A stretch of 35,412 bases of DNA. It comes from Sphingomonadales bacterium BRH_c3 (lineage in GTDB: Bacteria; Pseudomonadota; Alphaproteobacteria; Sphingomonadales; Sphingomonadaceae). The translations under genes were made by a program, and so were the position numbers. Location of the stretch: assembly GCA_001515985.1 (NCBI GenBank), contig LOET01000036.1, positions 1-35,412 of the forward strand. The letters are read 5' to 3'. How positions within the stretch are numbered: the stretch's first letter is position 1; every line of letters begins with the position of its first letter. A model generated the notes under the pieces. It was not told where the DNA came from. It worked only from the letters and a program-made list of their open reading frames with translations, and did no database searches. Of the stretch, positions 15,207-23,432 are shown piece by piece.

Positions 15207-16470
15207 TGCGCGTCAATGGTATGCGCATTTCGGTGCGATATCCACCAGGAACCGGGCCCGACTCAAGTACGATATCGGGGCCGAAACGGGCCTCCAGCCG
15301 GTCGCGCACATTGGCTAGGCCGATCCCGAAACCGTTGCGCACATTATCTGGCACTCCGGGCCCATCATCGCTGACGGTGATCACCAGTCGATCGAACTCC
15401 TCGCGCGCCTCCACCCGGATCAGGACCGGCCGATTGACCGGCGAGACTGCATATCTGACCGAGTTTTCGATCAACGGCTGCAGGATCATGCCCGGCACGC
15501 GCGCATCGGCGAGTTCGGGCGGCAGGATCAATTCACTCCGCAGCCGCTCCGGAAAACGCACCGCCTCGATGGCGAGGTAGAGCCGCTGCAGGTCGAATTC
15601 GTCGGCCAGTGTGACATTGGTCGTGGGATCGTCAGCCAGGCTATGGCGATAGAAGCGCGATATCAGCTGGATCATCTGTTCTGCGCGTTCGGCCTTGCCG
15701 GTGATCACCAGAGACGAAAGCGAATTGAGCGTGTTGAACAGGAAATGCGGATTCACCTGATAGCGCAAGCTCCGCAGCTCGGCCGCCTTCGCTGCATTGC
15801 GAAATTCCTGCTCGCGCCGCTCGGCCAGCCGCGCTTTCGAAATCGCCAATAGCGAGTAATAAAGCGAGCACCACGCCAGCATCATGAAATAGCGGCTGAA
15901 GGCGATTTCAGTCAGAGGCCCCAAAAAGCTGAGCATGCCCAAGTCGATCTTGCGATTGATCTGGCGCGCGCCCCGCAAGGCGTCGTTTTCCACGAATATG
16001 TCCGGTTCGGAAATGCCCGCTTCCTCCGCTTCGCCAGGCTCCCTTTCGCTCGCGGCGTTCCTATCGGCGGAGGATTGGGCAGATTCCGGACCGCCGTCAG
16101 GTGGCGATTTTCCGGATGCGATATCAACGAAGATTTGCTCCATTTTCGTATTCATGTCGGCGAAAACGTAATAGTTGATCTGCGCCAGCATTACCGATGC
16201 CGGGGCTGCCAGCAGCAGCGCGGCGGTGGCCTGCACCCAGAGGGCACGCGAATCGAACAGGCGGAGCAGCAACCACAGGACAATTGTGACCCCGACTCCC
16301 GCCACAGCCACGATCGCACGCAGGCGCATCATCTCGAGCCCCATGCCGACTCCGAGTATCTCCCATCGGATCGTCGCAAGCGCGAAATAGACCGCCCACA
16401 ACAATACAATCGAGATTACTACGGTGCGGAACGGAACCCGGGCATGCGATTCAAATAAGCTTTTGTCCAT
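15199..16470 (-). CDS. LytS-type sensor histidine kinase
   Basis: A 423-residue membrane kinase of the His_kinase/LytS (YehU) type. There are several hydrophobic segments: about 15-35, 52-70, 82-102 and 185-212. A charged Ser/Glu-rich stretch (about 120-155) lies in the loop between the third and fourth. The phospho-acceptor is H242 in Q-V-N-P-H-F-L-F-N-T-L-N-S, followed by I-E-N-S-V-R-Y (N box) and S-D-D-G-P-G-V and G-I-G-L-A-N-V-R-D-R-L (G boxes). It pairs with the LytTR regulator that its 3' end overlaps. Direct repeats upstream may be an autoregulatory site. Confidence 0.93.
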   Translation of the reverse strand: MDKSLFESHARVPFRTVVISIVLLWAVYFALATIRWEILGVGMGLEMMRLRAIVAVAGVGVTIVLWLLLRLFDSRALWVQATAALLLAAPASVMLAQINYYVFADMNTKMEQIFVDIASGKSPPDGGPESAQSSADRNAASEREPGEAEEAGISEPDIFVENDALRGARQINRKIDLGMLSFLGPLTEIAFSRYFMMLAWCSLYYSLLAISKARLAERREQEFRNAAKAAELRSLRYQVNPHFLFNTLNSLSSLVITGKAERAEQMIQLISRFYRHSLADDPTTNVTLADEFDLQRLYLAIEAVRFPERLRSELILPPELADARVPGMILQPLIENSVRYAVSPVNRPVLIRVEAREEFDRLVITVSDDGPGVPDNVRNGFGIGLANVRDRLEARFGPDIVLESGPVPGGYRTEMRIPLTRNG

Positions 16471-16531
16471 CGCATCACCACCTAGACCCGCCTTTTATGG
16501 AAGGCGAATCCGTCGTCGGTCAAGATATGCC

Positions 16532-16564
16532 GTTCATCGAAAGTTCATCGAACGACGAACGTTC
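16532..16564. promoter_or_regulatory. Direct repeats upstream of the LytS/LytTR pair
   Basis: GTTCATCGAA occurs twice (16532-16541 and 16543-16552) with an 11-bp period, followed by a short dyad GAACG-5-CGTTC (16550-16564). The block lies 62-94 nt upstream of the kinase start, in the 99-base gap after the fumarase stop. LytTR proteins bind direct repeats, so an autoregulatory site is possible, but the known spacing in other systems is about two helical turns. Confidence 0.35.
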
Positions 16565-16569
16565 CGGCT

Positions 16570-18096
16570 TCAGCCCTTTTCGAGCAATTTATCCTTTGCA
16601 ATTCGTTCTTTCCACTGCGCCGGGGCCAGCGTGTGGACATTGGCGCCTTCGCTGTCGACCGCGACGGTGACAGGCATATCCTTCACCGTGAATTCGTAGA
16701 TCGCTTCCATGCCGAGGTCTTCGAAAGCGACCACCTTTGCTTCCTTGATCGCCCGCGCAACCAGATAGGCTGCACCGCCCACCGCCATCAGGTAGGATAC
16801 CTTGAAGCGGCTGATAACCTCGACTGCATCATGCCCACGCTCGGCCTTGCCGATCATCGCCAGCAGGCCAAGATCGAGCATCATCTCGGTGAACTTGTCC
16901 ATTCGCGTCGCCGTAGTGGGGCCCGCCGGGCCAACCACTTCGCCCATCACCGGATCGACCGGGCCGACGTAATAGATCGCCCGGCCCTTGAAATTCACCG
17001 GCAGATCTTCACCCCTGTCGAGCATTTCCTGGATGCGCTTATGCGCGGCGTCGCGCCCGGTCAGCATTGTGCCATTGAGCAATAACCGGTCGCCCGCCTT
17101 CCAGCTCGCTACCTCTTCAGGCGTAAGATTGTCGAGATTGACCCGCTTGGCCTCTGCGTCGGGCTGCCACTGCACCTTGGGCCAGGCATCGAGATCGGGC
17201 TGCGGGATATAGGCCGGGCCCGAACCGTCCATCACCACATGCGCATGGCGCGTAGCGGCGCAATTGGGGATCATCGCCACCGGCTTGCCCGCCGCATGGC
17301 ACGGCCAGTCCAGGATCTTGACGTCAAGAATCGTTGAGAGCCCGCCCAGCCCCTGCGCGCCGACCCCGGTGGCGTTGACCGCGTCGAAAATATCGATCCG
17401 CAGCTGCTCGATATCGCTGCGCGCGCCGCGCGCCTTCAGCTGAGCCATATTGATCGGTTCCATCAGGCTTTGCTTGGCCAGCTTCATGCAATGTTCCGCC
17501 GTGCCGCCAATCCCGATCCCCAGCATGCCCGGGGGGCACCAGCCAGCGCCCATCGACGGGATCTGTTCGAGCACCCAGTCGACGATGTTGTCGCTGGGGT
17601 TCATCATCTTGAACTTGGACTTGTTCTCGCTGCCCCCGCCCTTGGCCGCGACATCAATGCTGATCTTGTTGCCTGGCACCATTTCGACAGAAAGCACGCA
17701 GGGAGTGTTGTCGCGGGTGTTGCGGCGGGTGAAGGCGGGATCGGCCAGGATCGAGGCGCGAAGCTTGTTCTCAGGATGGTTGTAGGCGCGGCGCACCCCC
17801 TCATCGACCACATCCTGCAAACTTTGCCGCGATTCGAGGCGGCACTCCTGCCCCCATTTGATGAAGACATTGACGATGCCGGTGTCCTGGCAGATCGGGC
17901 GGTGGCCCTCTGCGCACATCCGGCTGTTGGTCAGGATCTGCGCGATCGCATCCTTCGCCGCAGGCCCCTGTTCCGCGTCATAGGCTTTGCCCAGCGCCTG
18001 AATGTAATCCATCGGATGATAGTAAGATATGTATTGCAACGCATCCGCCACGGTCTCGATCAGATCGTCTTCGCGGATAATGGTCATGTCGCTCAT
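16570..18096 (-). CDS. fumA: Fumarate hydratase, class I (4Fe-4S)
   Basis: A 508-residue class I fumarase, the oxygen-sensitive iron-sulfur enzyme that interconverts fumarate and malate in the citric acid cycle. Cluster-ligand regions include I-C-Q-D-T-G, G-W-C-P-P-G and a cysteine in P-N-C-A-A-T-R-H. The C-terminal domain shows V-G-P-A-G-P-T-T-A-T-R-M-D and G-K-A-E-R-G. ATG 18096 (MSDMTIIRED) is preceded by AGGAGC about 9 nt away and gives normal length; the frame is open 10 codons more. It is transcribed divergently from the pcm-like gene. Confidence 0.95.
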   Translation of the reverse strand: MSDMTIIREDDLIETVADALQYISYYHPMDYIQALGKAYDAEQGPAAKDAIAQILTNSRMCAEGHRPICQDTGIVNVFIKWGQECRLESRQSLQDVVDEGVRRAYNHPENKLRASILADPAFTRRNTRDNTPCVLSVEMVPGNKISIDVAAKGGGSENKSKFKMMNPSDNIVDWVLEQIPSMGAGWCPPGMLGIGIGGTAEHCMKLAKQSLMEPINMAQLKARGARSDIEQLRIDIFDAVNATGVGAQGLGGLSTILDVKILDWPCHAAGKPVAMIPNCAATRHAHVVMDGSGPAYIPQPDLDAWPKVQWQPDAEAKRVNLDNLTPEEVASWKAGDRLLLNGTMLTGRDAAHKRIQEMLDRGEDLPVNFKGRAIYYVGPVDPVMGEVVGPAGPTTATRMDKFTEMMLDLGLLAMIGKAERGHDAVEVISRFKVSYLMAVGGAAYLVARAIKEAKVVAFEDLGMEAIYEFTVKDMPVTVAVDSEGANVHTLAPAQWKERIAKDKLLEKG

Positions 18097-18196
18097 CGAA
18101 GCTGCGCTCCTGTCGGTCGATTCCACCGCCCCTTAGTCCCCTCGCGCACCTAGCGTCAAAGCGCTTGGCTGCAAGCATCGCAATCGCTAGAGGTAA

Positions 18197-18224
18197 TTGA
18201 CCTAGTGTATTGTGTGTGTAATAC
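18197..18224 (+). promoter_or_regulatory. Promoter of the pcm-like/tolC cluster
   Basis: TTGACC (18197-18202), 16 bases, then TAATAC (18219-18224) is a good sigma-70-type promoter. Transcription would start near 18231. That start leaves too little leader for the ATG at 18239 and favours translation from ATG 18254. Confidence 0.6.
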
Positions 18225-18253
18225 AGCCGGTAACAACCATGACGAAGAGTGAT

Positions 18254-18826
18254 ATGTCTTTAGCCCGCAAAGCCATGATCGATAGCCAGCTCCGCACCAG
18301 CGGCGTGAACGAGCCCTTCGTGCTCGCGCGCATGGGATCGGTGGCGCGTGAGAACTTCGTGCCCGAAGGCGTACGTTCCATCGCCTATATGGATCGCGCC
18401 ATCCCGCTTGGCGAAGGACGTTTCCTCGCCGCCCCGCTGGTGCACGGCATGATGCTGGCCGAAGCACGGCCAGGGCTTGATGACGGCGTGCTGGTGGTGG
18501 AATCCGGTTCCAGCTATCTCGCCGAACTTGTGCGTCCGCTGGCAGGAAAGCTTGAAACCATGTCGGTGGAAGAAGCATTGGAAAACAAGCGGGGCCGCAA
18601 GGGTTTTTCGCTGGTCATGATCGACGGGGCGATCGAGCAATTGCCCGATACGCTTGCCAAACGGATCGAAGAAGGCGGGCGTATCGTAACCGGGCTGGTG
18701 TTGCGCGGGGTCACTCGACTGGCCACCGGGCGCAAGACTGGCGGCAACGTGGCGCTGCAGCCGCTGGCTGAAATCGGCATACCGGTGCTGCATTCCTTCG
18801 ACCGGCCAAAGGAATGGAGTTTCTGA
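18254..18826 (+). CDS. Degenerate protein-L-isoaspartate O-methyltransferase homologue
   Basis: A 190-residue protein related to Pcm repair methyltransferases. The N-terminal half fits well: A-R-K-A-M-I-D-S-Q-L-R-T-S-G-V-N, R-E-N-F-V-P-E and A-I-P-L-G-E-G-R-F-L-A-A-P-L-V-H. The S-adenosylmethionine loop, normally V-L-E-I-G-x-G-S-G-Y, reads V-L-V-V-E-S-G-S-S-Y and the following region is shortened, so activity is doubtful. The start is placed at ATG 18254 because of a GAAGAG just upstream; ATG 18239 would add five residues. The 3' end overlaps tolC by 13 nt. The same neighbour pair is common in alphaproteobacteria. Confidence 0.85.
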   Translation: MSLARKAMIDSQLRTSGVNEPFVLARMGSVARENFVPEGVRSIAYMDRAIPLGEGRFLAAPLVHGMMLAEARPGLDDGVLVVESGSSYLAELVRPLAGKLETMSVEEALENKRGRKGFSLVMIDGAIEQLPDTLAKRIEEGGRIVTGLVLRGVTRLATGRKTGGNVALQPLAEIGIPVLHSFDRPKEWSF

Positions 18827-20313
18827 TTTTGCCTGATCGGGGCCCAAACCTGCGGCGCATCGCGGCTGCCTTGCTGCTGGGCTCTGCGCTGGCCCCGGCG
18901 GCGGCACAGGCCGATGACCTGCGTTCAGCGCTGATCAGTGCCTATGAGACCAATCCTGACTTGATCGCTGCACGCGCACAGCAGCGCGCGGTTGACGAGG
19001 AGGTTCCGATTCAGCGCGCGCAGGGGCTGCATAATATTTCTGCGACCGCCAACCATATCGAGTTTGTGAAAGTTTCGCCCAACAGCTTCACCGCCCCCAA
19101 ACGGCGGGTCCAGGCCGGCCTGGACATGACTGTGCCGGTCTATTCCGGCGGTGCCGTACGCAACGGGATCAAGGCAGCCAAGCGGCGCGTTTCCGCTGGT
19201 GAGGCCGATCTGCGCGGCACGGAAAGCGTGATCTTCAGTCAGGTGGTTGCCGCCTATATGGATGTGCTGCGCACCGAGGCGCTGGCCACGCTGGCAGGCA
19301 ACCAGGTTGACGTGCTGAGCGTAAATTTGCAGGCCACCTCTGACCGCTTCGAGATCGGCGAATTGACCCGCACTGACGTGGCGCAATCCCAATCGCGCCT
19401 GGCGGTGGCACAGGGCGACCTGCGCAATGCCCAGGCAAACCTGATCGCCGCGCGCGAAACCTATATCCAGCTGGTTGGCCGTGCACCGGGCGAGCTTGAG
19501 TCCCCGCCGCCGCTGCCCGGCCTGCCCGGAACCGTTGGCGAGGCGGTGAAAACCGCGCTGGAAAGCAATCCTGACCTCATTGCCGCGCGCGAACGCGCCG
19601 ATGCCGCTGGGTTCGATTCTGAAGTGGCAGGTGCTGGGCGATTGCCGACGGTGGGCGTCTTCGCCAACCTTGATTACGCCGACTTTTACGGAACGCTGGG
19701 CGGTCCGGTTGCAGCCAATTTCGTGCAAAATGAAACCACCGCCAATGTCGGCGTGCAGGTAACCATCCCGATTTTCCAGGGCGGTTTGCCAGCCGCTCGC
19801 CAGCGCCAGGCCTTTGCCCGCGAGACTGCCGCACTAGAGCAGGTTATTGCGGCCGAACGCAGCATCATCTCGCAAGTACGCGCCGCTTATTCGAACTGGC
19901 AGGCATCGAACGCTGTGATTGAAAGCTCCGAAGCCGCAGTGGCCGCCGCCGAGCTCAGCCTGGAGGGTGTGCGCGCAGAGAATTCCATCGGCAACCGGAC
20001 AATCCTTGATGTGCTCAATGCAGAGCAGGAACTGCTGTCGGCGCGGGCACAACTGGTGACGGCCCGCCGCAACGCCTATGTTGCCGGCTTCAGCGTGCTC
20101 GCCGCGATGGGCAAAGCCGAGGCGCGCGACCTCAATCTGGACACCGGCAGCGTGCTGTATGACCCACGGGTGAATTACGATCGGGTGCGGGGCGCGATGT
20201 TTGACTGGCAACGCGACCCTGAGCCTGCGGCAACGTCAACAAGAACCGTTGACATCCCGGCGCCTGACGCGATGATTGGGCCGCTTGATGAATCGGATGG
20301 CGGCACGCCTTAG
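18814..20313 (+). CDS. tolC: TolC-family outer membrane efflux protein
   Basis: A protein of up to 499 residues of the TolC channel family, the outer-membrane duct for type I secretion and efflux pumps. It has a signal peptide (R-R-I-A-A-A-L-L-L-G-S-A-L-A-P-A-A-A-Q-A, cleaved before D-D-L). Two tandem OEP repeats are visible, each starting A-x-x-x-N-P-D-L-I-A-A-R (residues about 44 and about 250), with V-P-V-Y-S-G-G and I-P-I-F-Q-G-G turn motifs. The C-terminal tail is acidic. ATG 18814 overlaps the previous gene; a TTG at 18829 preceded by GGAG is an alternative start. Confidence 0.94.
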   Translation: MEFLILPDRGPNLRRIAAALLLGSALAPAAAQADDLRSALISAYETNPDLIAARAQQRAVDEEVPIQRAQGLHNISATANHIEFVKVSPNSFTAPKRRVQAGLDMTVPVYSGGAVRNGIKAAKRRVSAGEADLRGTESVIFSQVVAAYMDVLRTEALATLAGNQVDVLSVNLQATSDRFEIGELTRTDVAQSQSRLAVAQGDLRNAQANLIAARETYIQLVGRAPGELESPPPLPGLPGTVGEAVKTALESNPDLIAARERADAAGFDSEVAGAGRLPTVGVFANLDYADFYGTLGGPVAANFVQNETTANVGVQVTIPIFQGGLPAARQRQAFARETAALEQVIAAERSIISQVRAAYSNWQASNAVIESSEAAVAAAELSLEGVRAENSIGNRTILDVLNAEQELLSARAQLVTARRNAYVAGFSVLAAMGKAEARDLNLDTGSVLYDPRVNYDRVRGAMFDWQRDPEPAATSTRTVDIPAPDAMIGPLDESDGGTP

Positions 20314-20370
20314 TAGTGTCACCCGGTTTTTGGGCGGGACGCAAGACAAGCAGCAGGGAAATAGGCCGCG

Positions 20371-20820
20371 ATGGCGCAGCACGGTGAAGCTTCGGTCGAA
20401 GAGATCCTCGAATCGATCAAGAAAGTGATCGCGCGGGACAATCGTGATGCCGCCGGCCCGGTGCGCGGAAGCCCGCCGCCGTCAGCAAATTCGCGAACAG
20501 AAGATGAAGTGCTCGATCTTTCGGACATGGAATTTGTCGAAGGTGGCGCTCGCGACAATGATCACGCTGTTGACGAAGACGGCCCACTGACTACCGATAC
20601 GGTGCGCCAATCGATGCGCGAGAATTTCGAGGCGCTGGCCATGCTGGCCGAACCGGGCGCGCGCCCACAGATCGTGCGTTCGGGCGAAACCTCGCTTGAA
20701 GGCATGGTGCGTGACATGTTGCGCCCGATGTTGGCCGAATGGCTCGACAGGAACCTGCCTGGCATGGTCGAGAAGATGGTCCAGGCCGAAATCGCCCGGA
20801 TCGCCGGCAAACGTGGCTAG
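20371..20820 (+). CDS. DUF2497 (PopZ-like) protein
   Basis: A 149-residue acidic protein. The N-terminus has the conserved helix [16 protein letters not shown], the middle is a disordered Pro/Asp/Glu-rich linker, and the C-terminus is [18 protein letters not shown] followed by [17 protein letters not shown]. This N-helix/linker/C-helix layout is that of DUF2497, the family of the polar organising protein PopZ of Caulobacter, which forms polar condensates that anchor the origin via ParB. It follows tolC by 57 bases. In many relatives valS comes next; here it does not. Confidence 0.88.
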   Translation: MAQHGEASVEEILESIKKVIARDNRDAAGPVRGSPPPSANSRTEDEVLDLSDMEFVEGGARDNDHAVDEDGPLTTDTVRQSMRENFEALAMLAEPGARPQIVRSGETSLEGMVRDMLRPMLAEWLDRNLPGMVEKMVQAEIARIAGKRG

Positions 20821-20833
20821 CACATCGCAGCCG

Positions 20834-21247
20834 ATGGATCCCAGCGACAAGCCGCCCCCCGACACGCTCCACGAAGCACAATTGGCGCTCGCCAAACTCG
20901 GCGGCCAAAGCACCGCGCGGCACATTTTTCTCTGCGCGATGAGCGAGAAGCAGAAATGCTGCTCGCGCGAGGAAGGTGAGGCCTCGTGGAAATACCTCAA
21001 GCGCCGCCTGAACGAACTGAGGCTGTCCGGCCCCAAGCGCATCAATCCCGATGGCAGGCCCTGCGGGGGCGTGCAGCGGACCAAGGCCGATTGCCTGCAA
21101 ATCTGCGCCGCAGGGCCCATTGCGGTCGTCTGGCCCGAAGGCGTTTGGTATCATTCCGCGCGTGAGGATGTGCTTGAAGCAATTATCCAGCAGCATTTGA
21201 TTGGTGGGAAACCGGTGGAGGAATTTCGCCTGCGCTACCCCGATTAG
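20834..21247 (+). CDS. Thioredoxin-like [2Fe-2S] ferredoxin-domain protein
   Basis: A 137-residue protein with C34, C42, C43 ([14 protein letters not shown]), C77, and C87-x3-C91 ([11 protein letters not shown]). The spacing C-x8-C ... C-x3-C is that of thioredoxin-fold [2Fe-2S] ferredoxins, as in NuoE-like and Aquifex-type proteins. The W-P-E-G-V-W-Y stretch followed by a C-terminal helix also fits that family. Electron partner unknown. The start is uncertain: ATG 20834 is used; GTG 20813 would overlap the DUF2497 gene by 8 nt and add seven residues. Confidence 0.82.
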   Translation: MDPSDKPPPDTLHEAQLALAKLGGQSTARHIFLCAMSEKQKCCSREEGEASWKYLKRRLNELRLSGPKRINPDGRPCGGVQRTKADCLQICAAGPIAVVWPEGVWYHSAREDVLEAIIQQHLIGGKPVEEFRLRYPD

Positions 21248-21256
21248 CGCAGCGGT

Positions 21257-21595
21257 CTATTCCTCGTCATGGCTGGGCATATTGTTGTCGACAGCGGCAT
21301 CATGTCCGGTCCCGTTGGACAGGAAAACCAGCCCCATCAGCGCGCTCGTGAGCAACATCATGAAGCCCATGCCCAGCGCCAGGGCTATGTAGAAATGGAC
21401 CGAAACCATGCCGTTGAACTTGTAGAGCAGCGCCATGGCAATCATGACAGTGCCCACGGTGAGCATGAACATGAACCGCATCAGGCGGCGATAACGTGCC
21501 CAGGCATGCGCCGCCGTCTGAGGATCATCGAGTGGGGATTTGGCTACCATGGGGGCCACATGGGCCTTCGCGCGCGGCGATGCAATGCCGGTCAT
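21257..21595 (-). CDS. Small two-helix membrane protein of unknown function
   Basis: A 112-residue protein with a hydrophilic N-terminus and two hydrophobic helices, M-F-M-L-T-V-G-T-V-M-I-A-M-A-L-L-Y and F-Y-I-A-L-A-L-G-M-G-F-M-M-L-L-T-S-A-L-M-G-L-V-F-L, then a short acidic tail ending P-S-H-D-E-E. ATG 21595 is the most likely start; ATG 21550 is also possible, and the frame is open much further upstream only as antisense to the CBS-domain gene. The pattern is seen in sphingomonad membrane proteins of unknown role. It is convergent with the [2Fe-2S] protein gene, separated by 9 bases. Confidence 0.75.
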   Translation of the reverse strand: MTGIASPRAKAHVAPMVAKSPLDDPQTAAHAWARYRRLMRFMFMLTVGTVMIAMALLYKFNGMVSVHFYIALALGMGFMMLLTSALMGLVFLSNGTGHDAAVDNNMPSHDEE

Positions 21596-21676
21596 ATGCG
21601 TCGTGACTCGCCTTTTTGGTGCAAGAATGGCATTCTTCCTTTCGGAATCACTCCGCATGGAGGTCAGGAGGTTGGG

Positions 21677-22108
21677 ATGACTATCGCAAGGATCATCGAA
21701 AAGCGCAGTTCGCAAGACATCATCTTCTGCGATTCGACCGTGCCGATGCGCGAGGCAGTGGCGCTGCTGGCCCAGAAGCGAATCGGCGCGCTGCCGGTAA
21801 TGCGCGGAGGATCCGTGGTGGGGATTTTCTCGGAACGCGATGTCATTTATCGGCTGGCTGAAGAGGGGGAGGTATGCCTCAACCGCCCGCTTGCCGAAGT
21901 GATGACCGCGCCGCCGATCACTGTTGTGCCGAAAACACCAATCAACGAAGCGCTGGCACTGATGACGCGGCGGCGGATTCGCCACCTTCCGGTGGTTGAT
22001 GACAGTGCGATGGTGGGCTTCATTTCAATCGGCGATCTGGTCAAGCACCAGACAGACAAGGTCGAACATGAAGCCGAAGCGATGCGGATCTATATCCAGA
22101 GTGCTTGA
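21677..22108 (+). CDS. CBS-domain protein
   Basis: A 143-residue protein that consists of a tandem CBS pair (Bateman module). The first unit spans about 10-60 (R-I-G-A-L-P-V, then G-I-F-S-E-R-D-V), the second about 75-125 (I-R-H-L-P-V-V-D, then G-F-I-S-I-G-D-L-V-K). Such modules bind adenosine nucleotides or similar ligands and regulate partners; as a stand-alone protein its target is unknown. AGGAGG lies 7 nt before the ATG at 21677. It is transcribed divergently from the small membrane protein. Confidence 0.92.
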   Translation: MTIARIIEKRSSQDIIFCDSTVPMREAVALLAQKRIGALPVMRGGSVVGIFSERDVIYRLAEEGEVCLNRPLAEVMTAPPITVVPKTPINEALALMTRRRIRHLPVVDDSAMVGFISIGDLVKHQTDKVEHEAEAMRIYIQSA

Positions 22109-22142
22109 GAATTGCTGGGCGAGCACCTAGATCGGTGTAACG

Positions 22143-22472
22143 ATGACAGCAACACTCACACTCACCCCTGCTGCGGCGAAGCGGGTAGCCTGGATTGCGC
22201 AAAAACAGTCCAGGCCGGCGATCTTGCGCCTTTCGGTTGAGGGGGGCGGGTGTTCCGGCTTCCAATACAAGTTCGATCTTGCCGAAGCGGCAGAGGGCGA
22301 AGATGCGGTAAGCGAAACCGATGGCGTGCAGCTGGTGGTTGATCCGGTGAGCCTGGACCTGGTTTCCGGCAGCGTGGTTGACTTCGTCGAATCGCTGGGC
22401 GGCGCAGCCTTCAGGGTCGAAAATCCCCAGGCCGCCGCCGGTTGCGGCTGCGGTTCAAGCTTCGGGATTTGA
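22143..22472 (+). CDS. erpA: A-type Fe-S carrier, ErpA/IscA family
   Basis: A 109-residue A-type carrier that delivers iron-sulfur clusters to apo-proteins. The three ligand cysteines are present: C37 in G-G-G-C-S-G-F, and C101 and C103 in G-C-G-C-G-S-S-F. The family pattern L-R-L-S-V-E-G-G-G-C-S-G-F-Q-Y is intact. The symbol is by family resemblance; the ErpA/IscA/SufA distinction is not certain from sequence. It lies 34 bases after the CBS-domain gene and 38 bases before xth, on the same strand. Confidence 0.93.
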   Translation: MTATLTLTPAAAKRVAWIAQKQSRPAILRLSVEGGGCSGFQYKFDLAEAAEGEDAVSETDGVQLVVDPVSLDLVSGSVVDFVESLGGAAFRVENPQAAAGCGCGSSFGI

Positions 22473-22510
22473 ATTAGACCGCTCGTGCATCTTCAGGCAC
22501 TAGTGTTGTC

Positions 22511-23308
22511 ATGAAGATAGCAACATTCAACATCAACGGTATCAAGGCTCGTCTGCCGCGCCTCAAGGAATGGCTCGAAGAAACGCGCCCATCGGTCGCC
22601 TGCCTGCAGGAGATCAAGAGCATGGACGAGAACTTCCCGGCCGAAGAATTCGCAGCGATCGGCTATCGCGCGATCTGGCACGGGCAGAAGAGCTTCAACG
22701 GGGTCGCCATACTGGCTGACGAGCGCGCGGGGATCGCGGGCCCGGTCGAGGTCCGGCGCGGGCTCGACATTCCGGGTCCTGACGACTCGGGCGAAGAGCA
22801 GGCGCGCTATCTTGAGGCCGATGTCGGCGGGATCCGCATCGCCTGTATCTACCTGCCCAACGGCAACCCGCAGCCTGGTCCCAAATTCGACTACAAGCTC
22901 GCCTGGATGGAGCGATTGCGGGCTCGAATGGCCGAAATCTGGGCGGAGGAAGTGCCCGCCGTGGTGCTGGGCGATTTCAACGTGATCCCTGAAGACAATG
23001 ATGTCTGGTCAACCAAGGCCATGGCAGACGATGCCCTGATGCAGCCTGGATCGCGCGCTGCCTATTCCCGGCTTCTGGCCGATGGCTGGACCGATGCCTT
23101 GCGCACGCACAATCCGCGCGGCGGGGTGTGGACCTATTGGGACTATCAGGCCGGTGCCTGGCAGCGCGACCATGGCTTTCGCATCGACCACATATTGCTC
23201 AGTCCGGAGCTTGCCGACCGGCTGGTCGCTGTCGGAGTGGACCGCGATCACCGCGGCCGCGAGAAAGCCAGCGACCATGCGCCGGTATGGGCCGATCTGC
23301 GCCATTGA
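22511..23308 (+). CDS. xth: Exodeoxyribonuclease III
   Basis: A 265-residue Xth/AP-endonuclease of the exonuclease-endonuclease-phosphatase family, which incises at abasic sites and trims 3' ends. Motifs are N-I-N-G-I-K-A-R-L (metal-site asparagine), C-L-Q-E-I-K, Y-L-P-N-G-N-P, L-G-D-F-N-V-I-P (catalytic Asp and Asn) and S-D-H-A-P-V-W at the C-terminus with the catalytic histidine. W-T-Y-W-D-Y-Q and R-I-D-H-I-L-L-S are also typical. Length is normal. Confidence 0.96.
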   Translation: MKIATFNINGIKARLPRLKEWLEETRPSVACLQEIKSMDENFPAEEFAAIGYRAIWHGQKSFNGVAILADERAGIAGPVEVRRGLDIPGPDDSGEEQARYLEADVGGIRIACIYLPNGNPQPGPKFDYKLAWMERLRARMAEIWAEEVPAVVLGDFNVIPEDNDVWSTKAMADDALMQPGSRAAYSRLLADGWTDALRTHNPRGGVWTYWDYQAGAWQRDHGFRIDHILLSPELADRLVAVGVDRDHRGREKASDHAPVWADLRH

Positions 23309-23310
23309 CT

Positions 23311-23430
23311 ACGCAGGGAAAAGGGGCCCAACCTTGCGGCGGGCCCCTCAAATCACGTAACGCGAACCCCACGCAGGGAAAAGGGGCCCAACCTTGCGGC
23401 GGGCCCCTGAAAATTTCGTAACGCGAACCC
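23311..23430. repeat. Tandem 60-bp duplication, each copy a terminator hairpin
   Basis: Two near-identical units (23311-23370 and 23371-23430). Each carries AGGGGCCC and GGGCCCCT arms with an 11-nt loop (23322-23329 with 23341-23348; 23382-23389 with 23401-23408) and ends in a shared GTAACGCGAACCC. The differences are confined to the few bases after the hairpin. Read leftward, each stem is followed by TTTT, so they act as two successive terminators for the cell-wall hydrolase gene whose stop is at 23433. Read rightward they also close the xth transcript, with poorer U-tracts. Confidence 0.8.
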
Positions 23431-23432
23431 GC

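Noticed and set aside
23311..23430. CRISPR-like repeat
   Set aside because: Only two directly adjoining copies with no spacer between; the unit is a terminator hairpin, and no cas genes are nearby.
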